From Ralstonia thomasii (GTDB taxonomy: Bacteria > Pseudomonadota > Gammaproteobacteria > Burkholderiales > Burkholderiaceae): a stretch of 64,000 nt of DNA. Positions within the stretch are counted from its first letter, which is position 1. Each line of letters begins with the position of its first letter. A program made the translations under genes and the position numbers. Positions 50,691-59,505 of the stretch are shown one piece after another. A model generated the notes under the pieces. That model ran no database searches and was not told the origin of the DNA. It worked only from the letters and a program-made list of their open reading frames with translations. The stretch lies in the NCBI RefSeq assembly GCF_958405895.1, contig NZ_CATZAR010000004.1, one strand, 5' to 3'.

Positions 50691-51092
50691 CGCGGCATTT
50701 TATCAAGTGCGCCGCCGTTCCCCGAGAAAATCGGGTGTGACGGCTGCAAGGCCATGCCGCGGGCGCTTTTGCAGTCACCGTGGCATTTTGCCGACGGGTG
50801 CCGGCAAAAACCTTGTCGCACCCGCAAAAGGAAGGGGCAACCGTTGGCGTGCATTGGCGCGCTCTGATAATCTCAGCACCATAAATGTCCGCGCTCCCGA
50901 GGGGTCGGGTGTGCAGCCCGCGATGATTCGACGCAAATCAAACGTCCGTTCATCCTGCGCTGCAACATCGTGCGGGCGATACCGTGACGGTCGATCGGCT
51001 CAGGGTGATAAACCCGGCCAGTCGGCCATCGCCCGCGCCGGGTCGACACGCGTACAACAACAAGAGGGCTCTGCCCTCACCGGGGAATAAGA
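50691..51092. other. Intergenic between purN and response regulator gene
   Basis: No gene seen. It contains a hairpin TTTTGCCG / CGGCAAAA at 50786-50809, a candidate plus-strand promoter at 50844-50871, and a small hairpin GAGGGC-TCT-GCCCTC at 51064-51078 close to the ribosome-binding site of the downstream gene. If the promoter is right the mRNA leader is about 215 bases. Confidence 0.5.
50844..50871 (+). promoter_or_regulatory. Candidate promoter of the response regulator gene
   Basis: TTGGCG, 16-base spacer, GATAAT. Expected start near 50878. Confidence 0.45.
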
Positions 51093-51758
51093 ATGACGAG
51101 CTCGCTGCGTAGCCTGCTGGTGGTCGACGACCACCCTCTCGCCTTGTCTGGCACGACCACGTTTCTTGCACACGCCTTGCCTGAAGTTCAGGTGCACGCG
51201 GCCATTGGCCGGCGCCAGGCGCTTGCGCTGGTTGAAGAAGGCGTCCGGCCTGACGTCGTGCTGCTCGATGTATGGCTGTCCGATTGCACCGGCTTCGATG
51301 CCATGCGTGAACTGCGCGGCAAACTGCCGGAAGCGCGCTTTGCCTTCATGTCGGCGGAAAACACGCCGGAAATCGTCGCCAAGGCCCAAGCGCTGGGCGC
51401 CATCGGCTTCATCGGCAAGCATGCCGATGCCCATGCGTTCTCCAAGGCAGTGGCCGGCATCTTTGGCGGCGATGCGTCCTTCCCGTCGGAAGACGATATG
51501 GGCGGCATCAATGGCAAGGGCGGCGCTTCGCACGGCATCCCCATCACGCCGGCCGAACTGGGACTGACGCCGCGTCAGGGCTCGGTGCTCGCGCTGCTGC
51601 TCGAAGGTCTGCCGAACAAGTCGATCGCACGTCAGCTGGGCCTGACGGAAAACACCGTCAAAGAGCATGTCTCGGCGATTTTGCAGCGGCTGGGCGTGCG
51701 CACGCGCATCCAGATCATTTCGCGCATGGAGCGTTTTCGCCTGACGGGCGCGGCCTGA
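51093..51758 (+). CDS. NarL/FixJ-type response regulator
   Basis: 221 residues: receiver domain about 6-125 with acidic pocket Asp12/Asp13, phosphoacceptor Asp59 (VVLLDVWLSD) and Lys near 109 (GFIGKHADA); a Gly-rich linker; and a LuxR-type HTH about 150-215 (LTPRQGSVLALLLEGLPNKSIARQLGLTENTVKEHVSAI). A two-component output acting on DNA. It converges on the hybrid histidine kinase gene across a terminator and is its likely partner. Targets unknown. Confidence 0.92.
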   Translation: MTSSLRSLLVVDDHPLALSGTTTFLAHALPEVQVHAAIGRRQALALVEEGVRPDVVLLDVWLSDCTGFDAMRELRGKLPEARFAFMSAENTPEIVAKAQALGAIGFIGKHADAHAFSKAVAGIFGGDASFPSEDDMGGINGKGGASHGIPITPAELGLTPRQGSVLALLLEGLPNKSIARQLGLTENTVKEHVSAILQRLGVRTRIQIISRMERFRLTGAA

Positions 51759-51782
51759 ACTGAGCGTCTGGCCTCTTCAATC

Positions 51783-51809
51783 CGGCGCCGCCATCGACGG
51801 CGCCGTTTT
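51783..51809 (+). terminator. Terminator after response regulator gene
   Basis: Stem CGGCGCCG / CGGCGCCG with a 7-base loop CCATCGA, then TTTTA. The T-run is on the plus strand only; the kinase gene ends 15 bases further on. Confidence 0.75.
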
Positions 51810-51824
51810 ACATTCCCATCCGTA

Positions 51825-53657
51825 TCAGTAGGCCACCTGCGGCTCGGCTGAGCGGCCGCGCAGCCAGCGCTTGAGCAGCACGCGCAGCATGTTCGGGTCC
51901 ATGGGCTTGGCCAGTAGCAGATAGCCGGCTTCTTCGGCACGCGCCAGGGCGGCGGAATTGCGATCGCCGGTCAGCAGCACGGCGTGGGCATCCGGATGAC
52001 TAACCTGCCAGCGTTCGAGAAGTTGCAGGCCGTCTTCCTCCCCGGGCAGGCGCAAGTCGCAGAAGATGATCTGCGGACGGATGCCGCGCGCCAGCAGTTG
52101 CTCGGCTGAGCGGCCATCGGCGGCACTGTGGACTTCCACGCCCCACGCTTCGAGCAGCGCGTGCCAGGCCTTGCGGATCTGCGGGTCGTCGTCCACGACC
52201 AGTACCACGCCGGAGAATCGCGGCTGATCGAGCACGGCGCGCTTTTGCTCGGCGCGCGGCTGCGTGGCCAGCGGCGCCTTGATCTCGGCGGGCACCGGCC
52301 GCAGCGCCATCCAAAACATCGAGCCGCGCCCCGGCACCGAGCGCACGCCGAACGTGCCGCGCAGCAGACGCACGCATTCCTTGTAGATCGACAGGCCCAA
52401 ACCCAAGCCCTGGCTCGGATCGCGTTCTGGGTTTTCGACCTGGTAGTAGGTCGAGAAAATGTCTTTCTGATGCTCAGGCGCGATGCCGATACCGGTATCC
52501 CACACCTCGATCCGCAAATGCTTCTGGCGCACGCGCAGCGCCACCATCACGCCACCGCGCTCGGTGTAGCGCAGCGCGTTCTGCAGCAGGTTGAACAGCG
52601 CCCGGCGCAGCAGCACCGGCTCGGCCATCCCGTACACCGGCAGCGGCGGAATGCGCGCCGCGAGCGTCAGGCCCTTGGCGCGGGCATCCGGCATGAATTG
52701 CTGGACCACCTCGGTGATCACCTCGCCCAGATCCACCGGCTCCAGTGTCGGCGAGGTCTTGCGGCTCTCCAGCTTGGACAGGTCCAGCAGCGAGCGGAAC
52801 AGCAGGTCGATGGTCGCGGCGCCCGAGGCGAGTTGTTCCACCAATGGCGCCAAGGATTCCGACTGATTGCGCGCCCGCAACGCCTCCACCAGCAGCACAA
52901 TTGCATGCACCGGCTGACGCAAATCGTGGCTGGCCGCGGCCAGGAAGCGCGATTTTTCTTCCGATGCCGACAATGCGCGCTGCTTTTCATCCTGATAGCG
53001 GCGCGCGAGCTGGCGGCTCTCGTTCTCCAACTGGATTTCGCGCACCAGCGTGTTGTGGATGTTCACGGCATGCCGGGTCAGCAGCGCCGCAAAGAACAGC
53101 AGCACGCCGCGCAAATACAGCCCGTGCCCCGGAAACGCCTGCTCGGCCAGCAAAAAGTGCGGCGCCAGGATGCCCGTTCCGAGGATCAGGAGGCTCGACG
53201 GCACCGGCGCTTGCGACAACACCGCCGCCGCCGCCACACCGATGATCACGATCATCAGCAGGCTGCTGAACTCCAGCGACGGCGACATCAGATACAGCCC
53301 CGCCGAGCAGCCCCACGCCACCCCGCCCACCGCCGACATGACGTGCATGCCCGTCCACCACTTGCGGGTGTGCGCGGCCAGCGTCATGCGGGTCAGGTCG
53401 TAGCGATAGCCGAAATAGAAGCGCAGGCCCGACGCCGTCAGGCACAGCATGATCAGGCACCAGCCCAATAGCCCCGGCCGGTTGGAGGCATCCCAGAACG
53501 CGGCGACCGTCAAGGCAGGCAGGACGACCGAGGCGGCGATCCCCATGGGCGCCCCGCGATGCACGGCGGCGAGCAGCTTGGCTCGGGCATCCAGTTCAAG
53601 CGGCGCGCGGCTGGCAAGCCCGAACTTGGCGAAAAAAAGGCGCAGCGAGGCGTTCAA
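51825..53657 (-). CDS. Hybrid sensor histidine kinase with C-terminal receiver
   Basis: About 610 residues: six or so membrane segments in the N-terminal third with only short loops, a dimerisation/phosphoacceptor domain (SRFLAAASHDLRQPVHAI), an ATPase domain (LLQNALRYTERGG, WDTGIGIAPEH, GLGLGLSIYKECV) and a receiver domain with phosphoacceptor in IIFCDLRLPGEEDG. No periplasmic sensor domain, so it may sense within the membrane. No ATG precedes the membrane region: TTG codons at 53657, 53699 and 53780 are the options and none has a good ribosome site, so the start is uncertain. Confidence 0.85.
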   Translation of the reverse strand: MNASLRLFFAKFGLASRAPLELDARAKLLAAVHRGAPMGIAASVVLPALTVAAFWDASNRPGLLGWCLIMLCLTASGLRFYFGYRYDLTRMTLAAHTRKWWTGMHVMSAVGGVAWGCSAGLYLMSPSLEFSSLLMIVIIGVAAAAVLSQAPVPSSLLILGTGILAPHFLLAEQAFPGHGLYLRGVLLFFAALLTRHAVNIHNTLVREIQLENESRQLARRYQDEKQRALSASEEKSRFLAAASHDLRQPVHAIVLLVEALRARNQSESLAPLVEQLASGAATIDLLFRSLLDLSKLESRKTSPTLEPVDLGEVITEVVQQFMPDARAKGLTLAARIPPLPVYGMAEPVLLRRALFNLLQNALRYTERGGVMVALRVRQKHLRIEVWDTGIGIAPEHQKDIFSTYYQVENPERDPSQGLGLGLSIYKECVRLLRGTFGVRSVPGRGSMFWMALRPVPAEIKAPLATQPRAEQKRAVLDQPRFSGVVLVVDDDPQIRKAWHALLEAWGVEVHSAADGRSAEQLLARGIRPQIIFCDLRLPGEEDGLQLLERWQVSHPDAHAVLLTGDRNSAALARAEEAGYLLLAKPMDPNMLRVLLKRWLRGRSAEPQVAY

Positions 53658-53787
53658 GGGGGATGTAGGGAAGAAACTGGATACCGGATTGTGCCGCAAG
53701 CATGAACCGCGCGGGCGCACCGTTCGGACGATTGTGCAACACCCCGACACCAATCCGCGTGCGCGCCGGGGATGGGGCAATCCCTTA

Positions 53788-53793
53788 TATAAT
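53788..53793 (+). promoter_or_regulatory. ribF -10 element
   Basis: A perfect TATAAT 85 bases before the ribF start. No acceptable -35 lies 16-18 bases upstream. It overlaps the upstream region of the divergent kinase gene. Confidence 0.45.
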
Positions 53794-53877
53794 GTGCGTT
53801 TTGCTGGATTTTGGCGCCTGCCACGTCAATCCGGCACAAGAACGCACTTCTCCCTTCCTCGACCACCGACGCTTCTC

Positions 53878-54876
53878 GTGAAAGTCTTTCGCGGCCTGCC
53901 CAACGCCGAAAGTCGCGCGCCCTGCGCGTTGACCATCGGCAACTTCGACGGCGTGCACCGCGGGCACCAGTCTCTGCTGGCCCGCGCACGCGCGGCGGCC
54001 GATGCACGCGGATTGCCGCTCACGGTGATGACGTTCGAGCCGCATCCGCGCGAATTCTTCATGCCGGACCGCGCGCCCACCCGCATCGCCCTGCTGCGCG
54101 ACAAGCTGGAAAGCCTGCGCCGCCAGGGCGTCGACCGCGTGGTCGTGGAGCATTTCAACGCGCATTTCGCCGGGCAGACGCCCGACGAGTTCGTGCGCAA
54201 TGTTTTGGTGGATGGCCTGCACACGCGCTGGCTGCTGGTGGGCGATGATTTCCGCTTCGGCGCCAAGCGCGCCGGCGATTTCGCTTATCTCCAGGCCGCT
54301 GGTGCCCAGTTCGGCTTCGAAGTCGAGCAGATGGGCTCGGTGTCGGAGTCCGGCGTGCGCATCTCCAGTTCCGCCGTGCGCGAGGCGCTGGCCGCCGGTG
54401 ACCTGGAACATGCCCGCCGCCTGCTCGGTCACGGTTATGCCATCAGCGGGCACGTGGTGCACGGGCAAAAGCTCGGCCGCTCGCTCGGCTTCCCGACGCT
54501 GAATCTGCGCATCTCGCACCGCAGGCCGGCGGTGGCCGGCATCTTTGTCGTGCAGGTGCACGGGCTGGCCGAAAAACCGCTGCCGGCCGTCGCCAGCATT
54601 GGCGTACGCCCGACGGTGGACGACTCCGGCCGCGTGCTGCTGGAAGTGCATATCTTCGATTACCAGGCCAATGTCTACGGCAAGCTTGTCCGCGTGGAAT
54701 TCATGAAGAAGCTGCGCGACGAGGCTCGCTACGATTCGCTCGATGCGCTCAAGGACGCCATCGCGCAGGACTGTGTTCATGCGCGGCAGTTCTTCGGCCT
54801 GCCTGTTCCGCCGGCCGGCGAGTCTCCAACGCTTCGGCGCGACTTCGCCACCTCCGCCACCGACCGAATTCAGTAG
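53878..54876 (+). CDS. ribF: Bifunctional riboflavin kinase / FAD synthetase RibF
   Basis: 332 residues. N-terminal nucleotidyltransferase domain: IGNFDGVHRGHQSLL (the HXGH-type site), FEPHPREFF and VRISSSAVREAL; C-terminal riboflavin kinase domain with KLGRSLGFPTLNL. Makes FMN and FAD in the cytosol, which NadB, CoaBC and other flavoproteins here require. The start is GTG at 53878 (MKVFRGLPNAESR); no in-frame ATG fits. ileS-lspA follow on the same strand, the ribF-ileS-lspA order known from E. coli. Confidence 0.95.
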   Translation: MKVFRGLPNAESRAPCALTIGNFDGVHRGHQSLLARARAAADARGLPLTVMTFEPHPREFFMPDRAPTRIALLRDKLESLRRQGVDRVVVEHFNAHFAGQTPDEFVRNVLVDGLHTRWLLVGDDFRFGAKRAGDFAYLQAAGAQFGFEVEQMGSVSESGVRISSSAVREALAAGDLEHARRLLGHGYAISGHVVHGQKLGRSLGFPTLNLRISHRRPAVAGIFVVQVHGLAEKPLPAVASIGVRPTVDDSGRVLLEVHIFDYQANVYGKLVRVEFMKKLRDEARYDSLDALKDAIAQDCVHARQFFGLPVPPAGESPTLRRDFATSATDRIQ

Positions 54877-54985
54877 GCGGCCGACACGTTCGCCGCCCAG
54901 AAGCCACACGCTGCGCACGCGCGTCCTGCACTGTCAGCCGCGCCTGCACCCACCCGAATTGCCCGAATCTGCCCCACATCACACC

Positions 54986-57865
54986 ATGTCCGATTCCAAG
55001 AAGCCTACGCCGGAGAAGAGCAAATACCCGGTCAACCTGCTGGACACGCCCTTCCCCATGCGCGGCGACCTGCCCAAGCGCGAACCGCTGTGGGTCAAGC
55101 AATGGCAGGACAAGCAGCTCTACAAGAAGATCCGTGCTGCTCGTAAAGGCGCGAAGAAGTTCATCCTTCACGACGGCCCGCCGTATGCCAACGGCGATCT
55201 GCACATCGGCCACGCGGTCAACAAGATCCTCAAGGACATGGTGATCAAGGCGCGCGGCCTGACCGGGCTGGACGCCGTCTATGTGCCGGGCTGGGACTGC
55301 CACGGCATGCCGATCGAGATCCAGATCGAAAAGCAGTTCGGCAAGGGTCTGCCCGTCAAGGAAGTGCAGGAGAAGGCGCGCGCCTACGCCACGGGGCAGA
55401 TCGCGCGCCAGAAGGCCGATTTCGAGCGACTGGGCGTGCTGGGTGACTGGGCCGATCCCTATCTGACCATGAACTTCCGCAACGAAGCGGATGAAGTGCG
55501 TGCGCTGGGCAAGATCCTGGAGAAAGGCTACGTCTTCCGCGGCCTGAAGCCGGTCAACTGGTGCTTCGACTGCGGCTCGGCACTGGCTGAGGCGGAAGTC
55601 GAATACGCGGATCGCACCGACCTGTCGATCGACGTCGGCTTCCCATTTGCCGATATCGACGCACTGGCGAGCGCCTTCCACGTCGGCGCCGATGTGCTCA
55701 AGGCCAAGCCGGGCTGGATCGTGATCTGGACGACCACGCCGTGGACGATCCCCTCCAACCAGGCGCTGAACCTGCACCCGGAAATCGAATACGCGCTGGT
55801 CGACACGTCGCGCGGGCTGCTGATCGTTGCCAAGGAGCGCGTCGAAGCCTGCCTGCAAAGCTGGAAGCTGGAAGGCACCGTGCTGGCCACGTGCGAAGGC
55901 GCAGCGCTCAATGGCGTGCGTTTCCATCATCCGCTCGCCAAGATGGACGCGGGCTACGATCGCACCTCGCCCGTCTACCTGGGCGACTACGTGACCATCG
56001 ACACCGGTACCGGCATCGTCCACTCCGCGCCCGCCTACGGCGTGGAAGACTTCCAGTCGTGCAAGGCACACAACATGCCCGACTCGGAAATCATCAACCC
56101 GGTGATGGGTAACGGCGTGTACGCATCGACGCTGCCGCTGTTCGGCGGGCAGATGATCTGGGACGCCAATCCGAAGATCGTCGAAGTGCTGCGCGAATCC
56201 GGCAACCTGTTCGACGCGCACAAGTACGCGCACAGCTACATGCACTGCTGGCGCCACAAGACGCCGATCATCTATCGCGCCACGTCGCAGTGGTTTGCAG
56301 GGATGGACGTGCAGCCCAACGACGGCAACGCCACGCTGCGCGAAACGGCGCTGGCAGGCATCGATGCCACGGCGTTCTACCCGTCGTGGGGCAAACAGCG
56401 CCTGCACAACATGATCGCCAACCGCCCGGACTGGACGCTGTCGCGCCAGCGCCAATGGGGCGTGCCGATGGCCTTCTTCGTGCACAAGGAAACCGGCGCA
56501 CTGCACCCGCGCACGCCTGAGCTGCTGGAACAGGTCGCCCAGCGCATCGAAAAAAGCGGCATCGAAGCCTGGCAGACGCTCGACCCGCGCGAGCTGCTCG
56601 GCGACGAGGCTGACATGTACGAGAAGAATCGCGACACGCTCGACGTGTGGTTCGACTCGGGCACCACGCACTGGCACGTCATCCGCGGCTCGCACGCGGC
56701 GGACCTGTACGACGCTTCGGCCGACCTGCCGGACGGTCGCCTGGCCGATCTGTACCTGGAAGGTTCCGACCAGCACCGTGGCTGGTTCCATTCGTCGCTG
56801 CTGACGGCCTCGATGCTGTACGGCAAGCCGCCATACAAGGGCCTGCTCACACACGGCTTCACGGTGGACGGCGAAGGCCGCAAGATGTCCAAGTCGATCG
56901 GCAACACGATCGCGCCGCAGGAAATCGCCAACAAGATGGGCGCCGAGATCATCCGCCTGTGGGTGGCCTCGACCGACTACTCGGGCGAACTGGCCATCTC
57001 GGATGAAATCCTGAAGCGCGTGGTGGAAGGCTATCGCCGCATCCGCAACACGCTGCGCTTCCTGCTCGCCAATCTGACCGACTACGACCACGCCAAGCAC
57101 GCGCTGCCGACCGAGCAATGGCTCGAAATCGACCGCTACGCGGTAGCGCTGACGGATGCGTTGCAGAAGGAAGTCCTGTCGCACTACGACGTGTATGAAT
57201 TCCACCCGGTGGTCGCCAAGCTGCAGACGTTCTGCTCGGAAGACCTGGGCGGCTTCTACCTCGACGTGCTGAAGGACCGCCTGTACACCACGGCGCCCGA
57301 TTCCGTGGCACGCCGCTCGGCACAGAACGCGCTGTATCACATCACCCAGGCCATGCTGCACTGGATGGCGCCGTTCCTGTCGTTCACGGCCGAAGAGGCC
57401 TGGCAGGTGTTTGCGCACGGCACGGAGCACACCGACACCATCTTCACCAGCACGTATTACAACGCTCCGGTGCCGCAAGGCGCCAGCGCGCTGCTGGAGA
57501 AATGGGCCGCCATCCGCAACGTGCGCGGCGAAGTGACCAAGCAGCTGGAGGCGCTGCGTATCGACGGCAAGATCGGCTCGTCGCTGCAGGCGGAAGTGAC
57601 GGTGTCGGCGGGTGAATCCGTGCATGACGCACTGGCCAGCCTCGGCGACGACCTGCGCTTCGTGCTGATCACGTCCGCGGCCAAGCTGGAGCGCGCGCCG
57701 GAAGGCGGCGATCTGCTCATCACCGTGGTGCCGTCCACGCACTCCAAATGCGAGCGCTGCTGGCATTACCGCGCCGACGTCGGCCACGATCACGCCCACC
57801 CGACCCTCTGCAAGCGCTGCACCGACAACCTGTTCGGTTCCGGCGAACAACGGAGCGCTGCCTGA
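54986..57865 (+). CDS. ileS: Isoleucyl-tRNA synthetase
   Basis: 959 residues, the bacterial class Ia IleRS. HIGH at residues 73-76 (GDLHIGHAVNK), KMSKS at 633-637 (GRKMSKSIGNT), an editing (CP1) domain between them with TTTPWTIPSNQAL, and a C-terminal zinc motif CERCWHYRADVG ... CKRC. The ATG at 54986 begins MSDSKKPTPEKSKYPVNLLDTPF. Its stop overlaps the lspA start (TGATG). This is the mupirocin-sensitive eubacterial form by its C-terminal zinc finger. Confidence 0.97.
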   Translation: MSDSKKPTPEKSKYPVNLLDTPFPMRGDLPKREPLWVKQWQDKQLYKKIRAARKGAKKFILHDGPPYANGDLHIGHAVNKILKDMVIKARGLTGLDAVYVPGWDCHGMPIEIQIEKQFGKGLPVKEVQEKARAYATGQIARQKADFERLGVLGDWADPYLTMNFRNEADEVRALGKILEKGYVFRGLKPVNWCFDCGSALAEAEVEYADRTDLSIDVGFPFADIDALASAFHVGADVLKAKPGWIVIWTTTPWTIPSNQALNLHPEIEYALVDTSRGLLIVAKERVEACLQSWKLEGTVLATCEGAALNGVRFHHPLAKMDAGYDRTSPVYLGDYVTIDTGTGIVHSAPAYGVEDFQSCKAHNMPDSEIINPVMGNGVYASTLPLFGGQMIWDANPKIVEVLRESGNLFDAHKYAHSYMHCWRHKTPIIYRATSQWFAGMDVQPNDGNATLRETALAGIDATAFYPSWGKQRLHNMIANRPDWTLSRQRQWGVPMAFFVHKETGALHPRTPELLEQVAQRIEKSGIEAWQTLDPRELLGDEADMYEKNRDTLDVWFDSGTTHWHVIRGSHAADLYDASADLPDGRLADLYLEGSDQHRGWFHSSLLTASMLYGKPPYKGLLTHGFTVDGEGRKMSKSIGNTIAPQEIANKMGAEIIRLWVASTDYSGELAISDEILKRVVEGYRRIRNTLRFLLANLTDYDHAKHALPTEQWLEIDRYAVALTDALQKEVLSHYDVYEFHPVVAKLQTFCSEDLGGFYLDVLKDRLYTTAPDSVARRSAQNALYHITQAMLHWMAPFLSFTAEEAWQVFAHGTEHTDTIFTSTYYNAPVPQGASALLEKWAAIRNVRGEVTKQLEALRIDGKIGSSLQAEVTVSAGESVHDALASLGDDLRFVLITSAAKLERAPEGGDLLITVVPSTHSKCERCWHYRADVGHDHAHPTLCKRCTDNLFGSGEQRSAA

Positions 57866-58389
57866 TGGCCACTCGGAACAACGGCAAGAGCAAATCGATC
57901 GGGTTGAAGAAGAGCAGCGGCGGTCATGGCGTGGGCCCCTGGCTGGGTCTGGCCGTCATCTGGATCCTGCTGGACCAGTTGACCAAGATCGCCGTCCTCA
58001 AAACCTTCACTTACGGCGAGTCGCGCCCGGTCACCGGGTTCTTCAACCTGGTGCTCGCCTATAACAGGGGAGCGGCGTTTTCGTTCCTGGCGGCGGCAGG
58101 CGGCTGGCAGCGCTGGTTCTTCACGGGCCTGGGCGTGGCGGCGGCGCTGTTCATCGTGTGGCTGCTCAAGCGGCACAGCGGGCAGAAGATGTTCTGCTTC
58201 GCGCTGGCGCTGATTCTGGGCGGCGCGCTGGGCAACGTGATCGACCGCGTCATCTACGGTCACGTGGTGGACTTCCTCGACTTCTACCTGCACAACTACC
58301 ACTGGCCGGCCTTCAACGTGGCGGACTGCGGCATCACCATCGGCGCGGTGCTGCTGATCGTCGACGAACTGCGACGCGTGCGTCGCTGA
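57865..58389 (+). CDS. lspA: Lipoprotein signal peptidase LspA
   Basis: 174 residues; removes signal peptides from diacylated prolipoproteins in the inner membrane. Four membrane segments and the catalytic aspartates Asp127 (GNVIDRV) and Asp154 (FNVADCGIT). An N-terminal Lys/Ser/Gly tail of about 22 residues precedes the first helix. Coupled to ileS by a one-base overlap; DUF4180 gene follows 7 bases later. Confidence 0.96.
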   Translation: MATRNNGKSKSIGLKKSSGGHGVGPWLGLAVIWILLDQLTKIAVLKTFTYGESRPVTGFFNLVLAYNRGAAFSFLAAAGGWQRWFFTGLGVAAALFIVWLLKRHSGQKMFCFALALILGGALGNVIDRVIYGHVVDFLDFYLHNYHWPAFNVADCGITIGAVLLIVDELRRVRR

Positions 58390-58396
58390 TCCTGCT

Positions 58397-58774
58397 GTGT
58401 CAGAACTCCAGCATTGGAACGGCGAAGCGGTGCTATGCCTCGATGAGGCCGGCCCGCGCATCGCCAGCGAACAGGATGCGCTGGACCACCTGATTGGCGA
58501 GGCGCTGGGGCATGGAGCATCGATGATTGCCGTGCCTGTCAGCCGTCTCGATGCCGCGTTCTTTGCACTGCGCACCGGCCTGGCCGGCGGCATCGCGCAG
58601 AAGATCACGAACTATCGACTGAAGCTCGCCGTGGTCGGAGACATCTCTGCGCATCTCCAAGCCAGCAACGCGCTGCGCGACTGGGTGCGGGAATCCAACA
58701 AGCGCGACACGGTCCGCTTCGTGCCCTCGCTTGACGACCTGGCCGCCGATGCGCGGCCCATGCCAGCCAAATGA
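58397..58774 (+). CDS. DUF4180-family protein
   Basis: 125 residues of the DUF4180 family, function unknown. The GTG at 58397 starts MSELQHWNGEAVLCLDE. Recognisable family parts are ISRLDAAFF-like VPVSRLDAAFFALRTGLAGGIAQK and KLAVVGDISAHL. Cytosolic, no cysteine motif of note. It is 7 bases downstream of lspA, so probably the last gene of the ribF-ileS-lspA transcript, and is convergent with the ydcF-like gene. Confidence 0.82.
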   Translation: MSELQHWNGEAVLCLDEAGPRIASEQDALDHLIGEALGHGASMIAVPVSRLDAAFFALRTGLAGGIAQKITNYRLKLAVVGDISAHLQASNALRDWVRESNKRDTVRFVPSLDDLAADARPMPAK

Positions 58775-58777
58775 GGC

Positions 58778-59356
58778 TCAGGCCCGGTAGCGGACGGCAT
58801 ACCACGCCCGCTTGACGTACTCCGCAAGAATCGACCCGGCTTCGTAGATCGGGACCGACTTGGCCAGCGTGTCGCCCGGGAATACGCCCTGCGCACCCCA
58901 GGTGACCTCCGGCCATACCTTGCGGAACACCGCCAGCGCCCGGCCGGTGTGATACCAGCTCGTGACCAGTATTGCGCTTTGCACCTGCTGGCCCGCTAGC
59001 GTCCCGCGCGTCATCCGCGCATTTTCCATCGTGCTGCCAGACACACATTCGTGGCCGATGCGCTCTGCGGGCACACCCGCCATCACCAGGCGACGTTCGA
59101 TCAGCAGGCAATCGCCCTGCCCGCTGACGAACACGCGGGGAGCAACGCCCGCGTGGTACAGCTCGGCGGCGCCGATCACGCGCTGGCCCGATTCGCCGCC
59201 CAGCACGACGATCACGTCCGCCTGTGCGAGCCTCGGCTCCTCGCGCAGCCATGCCTTCGCCCCACACACGAGCGCACCTCCGACCACCACCGCCACGATG
59301 GCGCAACCGCCAATCCAGGCGAGAACATTGCGAACTGCGGAACGACCGAAAACCAT
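58778..59356 (-). CDS. YdcF-like DUF218 protein
   Basis: 192 residues: one N-terminal membrane anchor (about 10-33, VLAWIGGCAIVAVVVGGALV) and a DUF218 domain with ADVIVVLGGESGQRV, LYHAGVAPRVFVSG, GSTMENARMT and LVTSWYHTGRALAVF. Related proteins (SanA, YdcF, ElyC) affect envelope and vancomycin sensitivity; a nucleotide-binding role is suggested. Monocistronic, divergent from coaBC and convergent with the DUF4180 gene. Confidence 0.88.
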   Translation of the reverse strand: MVFGRSAVRNVLAWIGGCAIVAVVVGGALVCGAKAWLREEPRLAQADVIVVLGGESGQRVIGAAELYHAGVAPRVFVSGQGDCLLIERRLVMAGVPAERIGHECVSGSTMENARMTRGTLAGQQVQSAILVTSWYHTGRALAVFRKVWPEVTWGAQGVFPGDTLAKSVPIYEAGSILAEYVKRAWYAVRYRA

Positions 59357-59505
59357 ATCGAGAATGCGCTCTTAACGAAAAACCCGAGCGCCAGACGCGC
59401 CGCGGGGCAAGCCGGTATCATCGCCACTGTTCAGCAGGAAGCCCGGGCACCGGGTTGTATCCTGCCCGCGCATATTGCGTCAATCGGATTCCCAAGCGGG
59501 TTGTT

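Noticed and set aside
50786..50809. TTTTGCCG/CGGCAAAA hairpin as a terminator
   Set aside because: Neither strand has a T-run after the stem, and no gene ends close upstream in either direction.
54749..57850. A 1033-codon open frame on the minus strand opposite ileS
   Set aside because: It lies entirely antisense to ileS, is rich in Arg/Ala/Gly/His as expected of a GC-rich shadow frame, and has no family motif.
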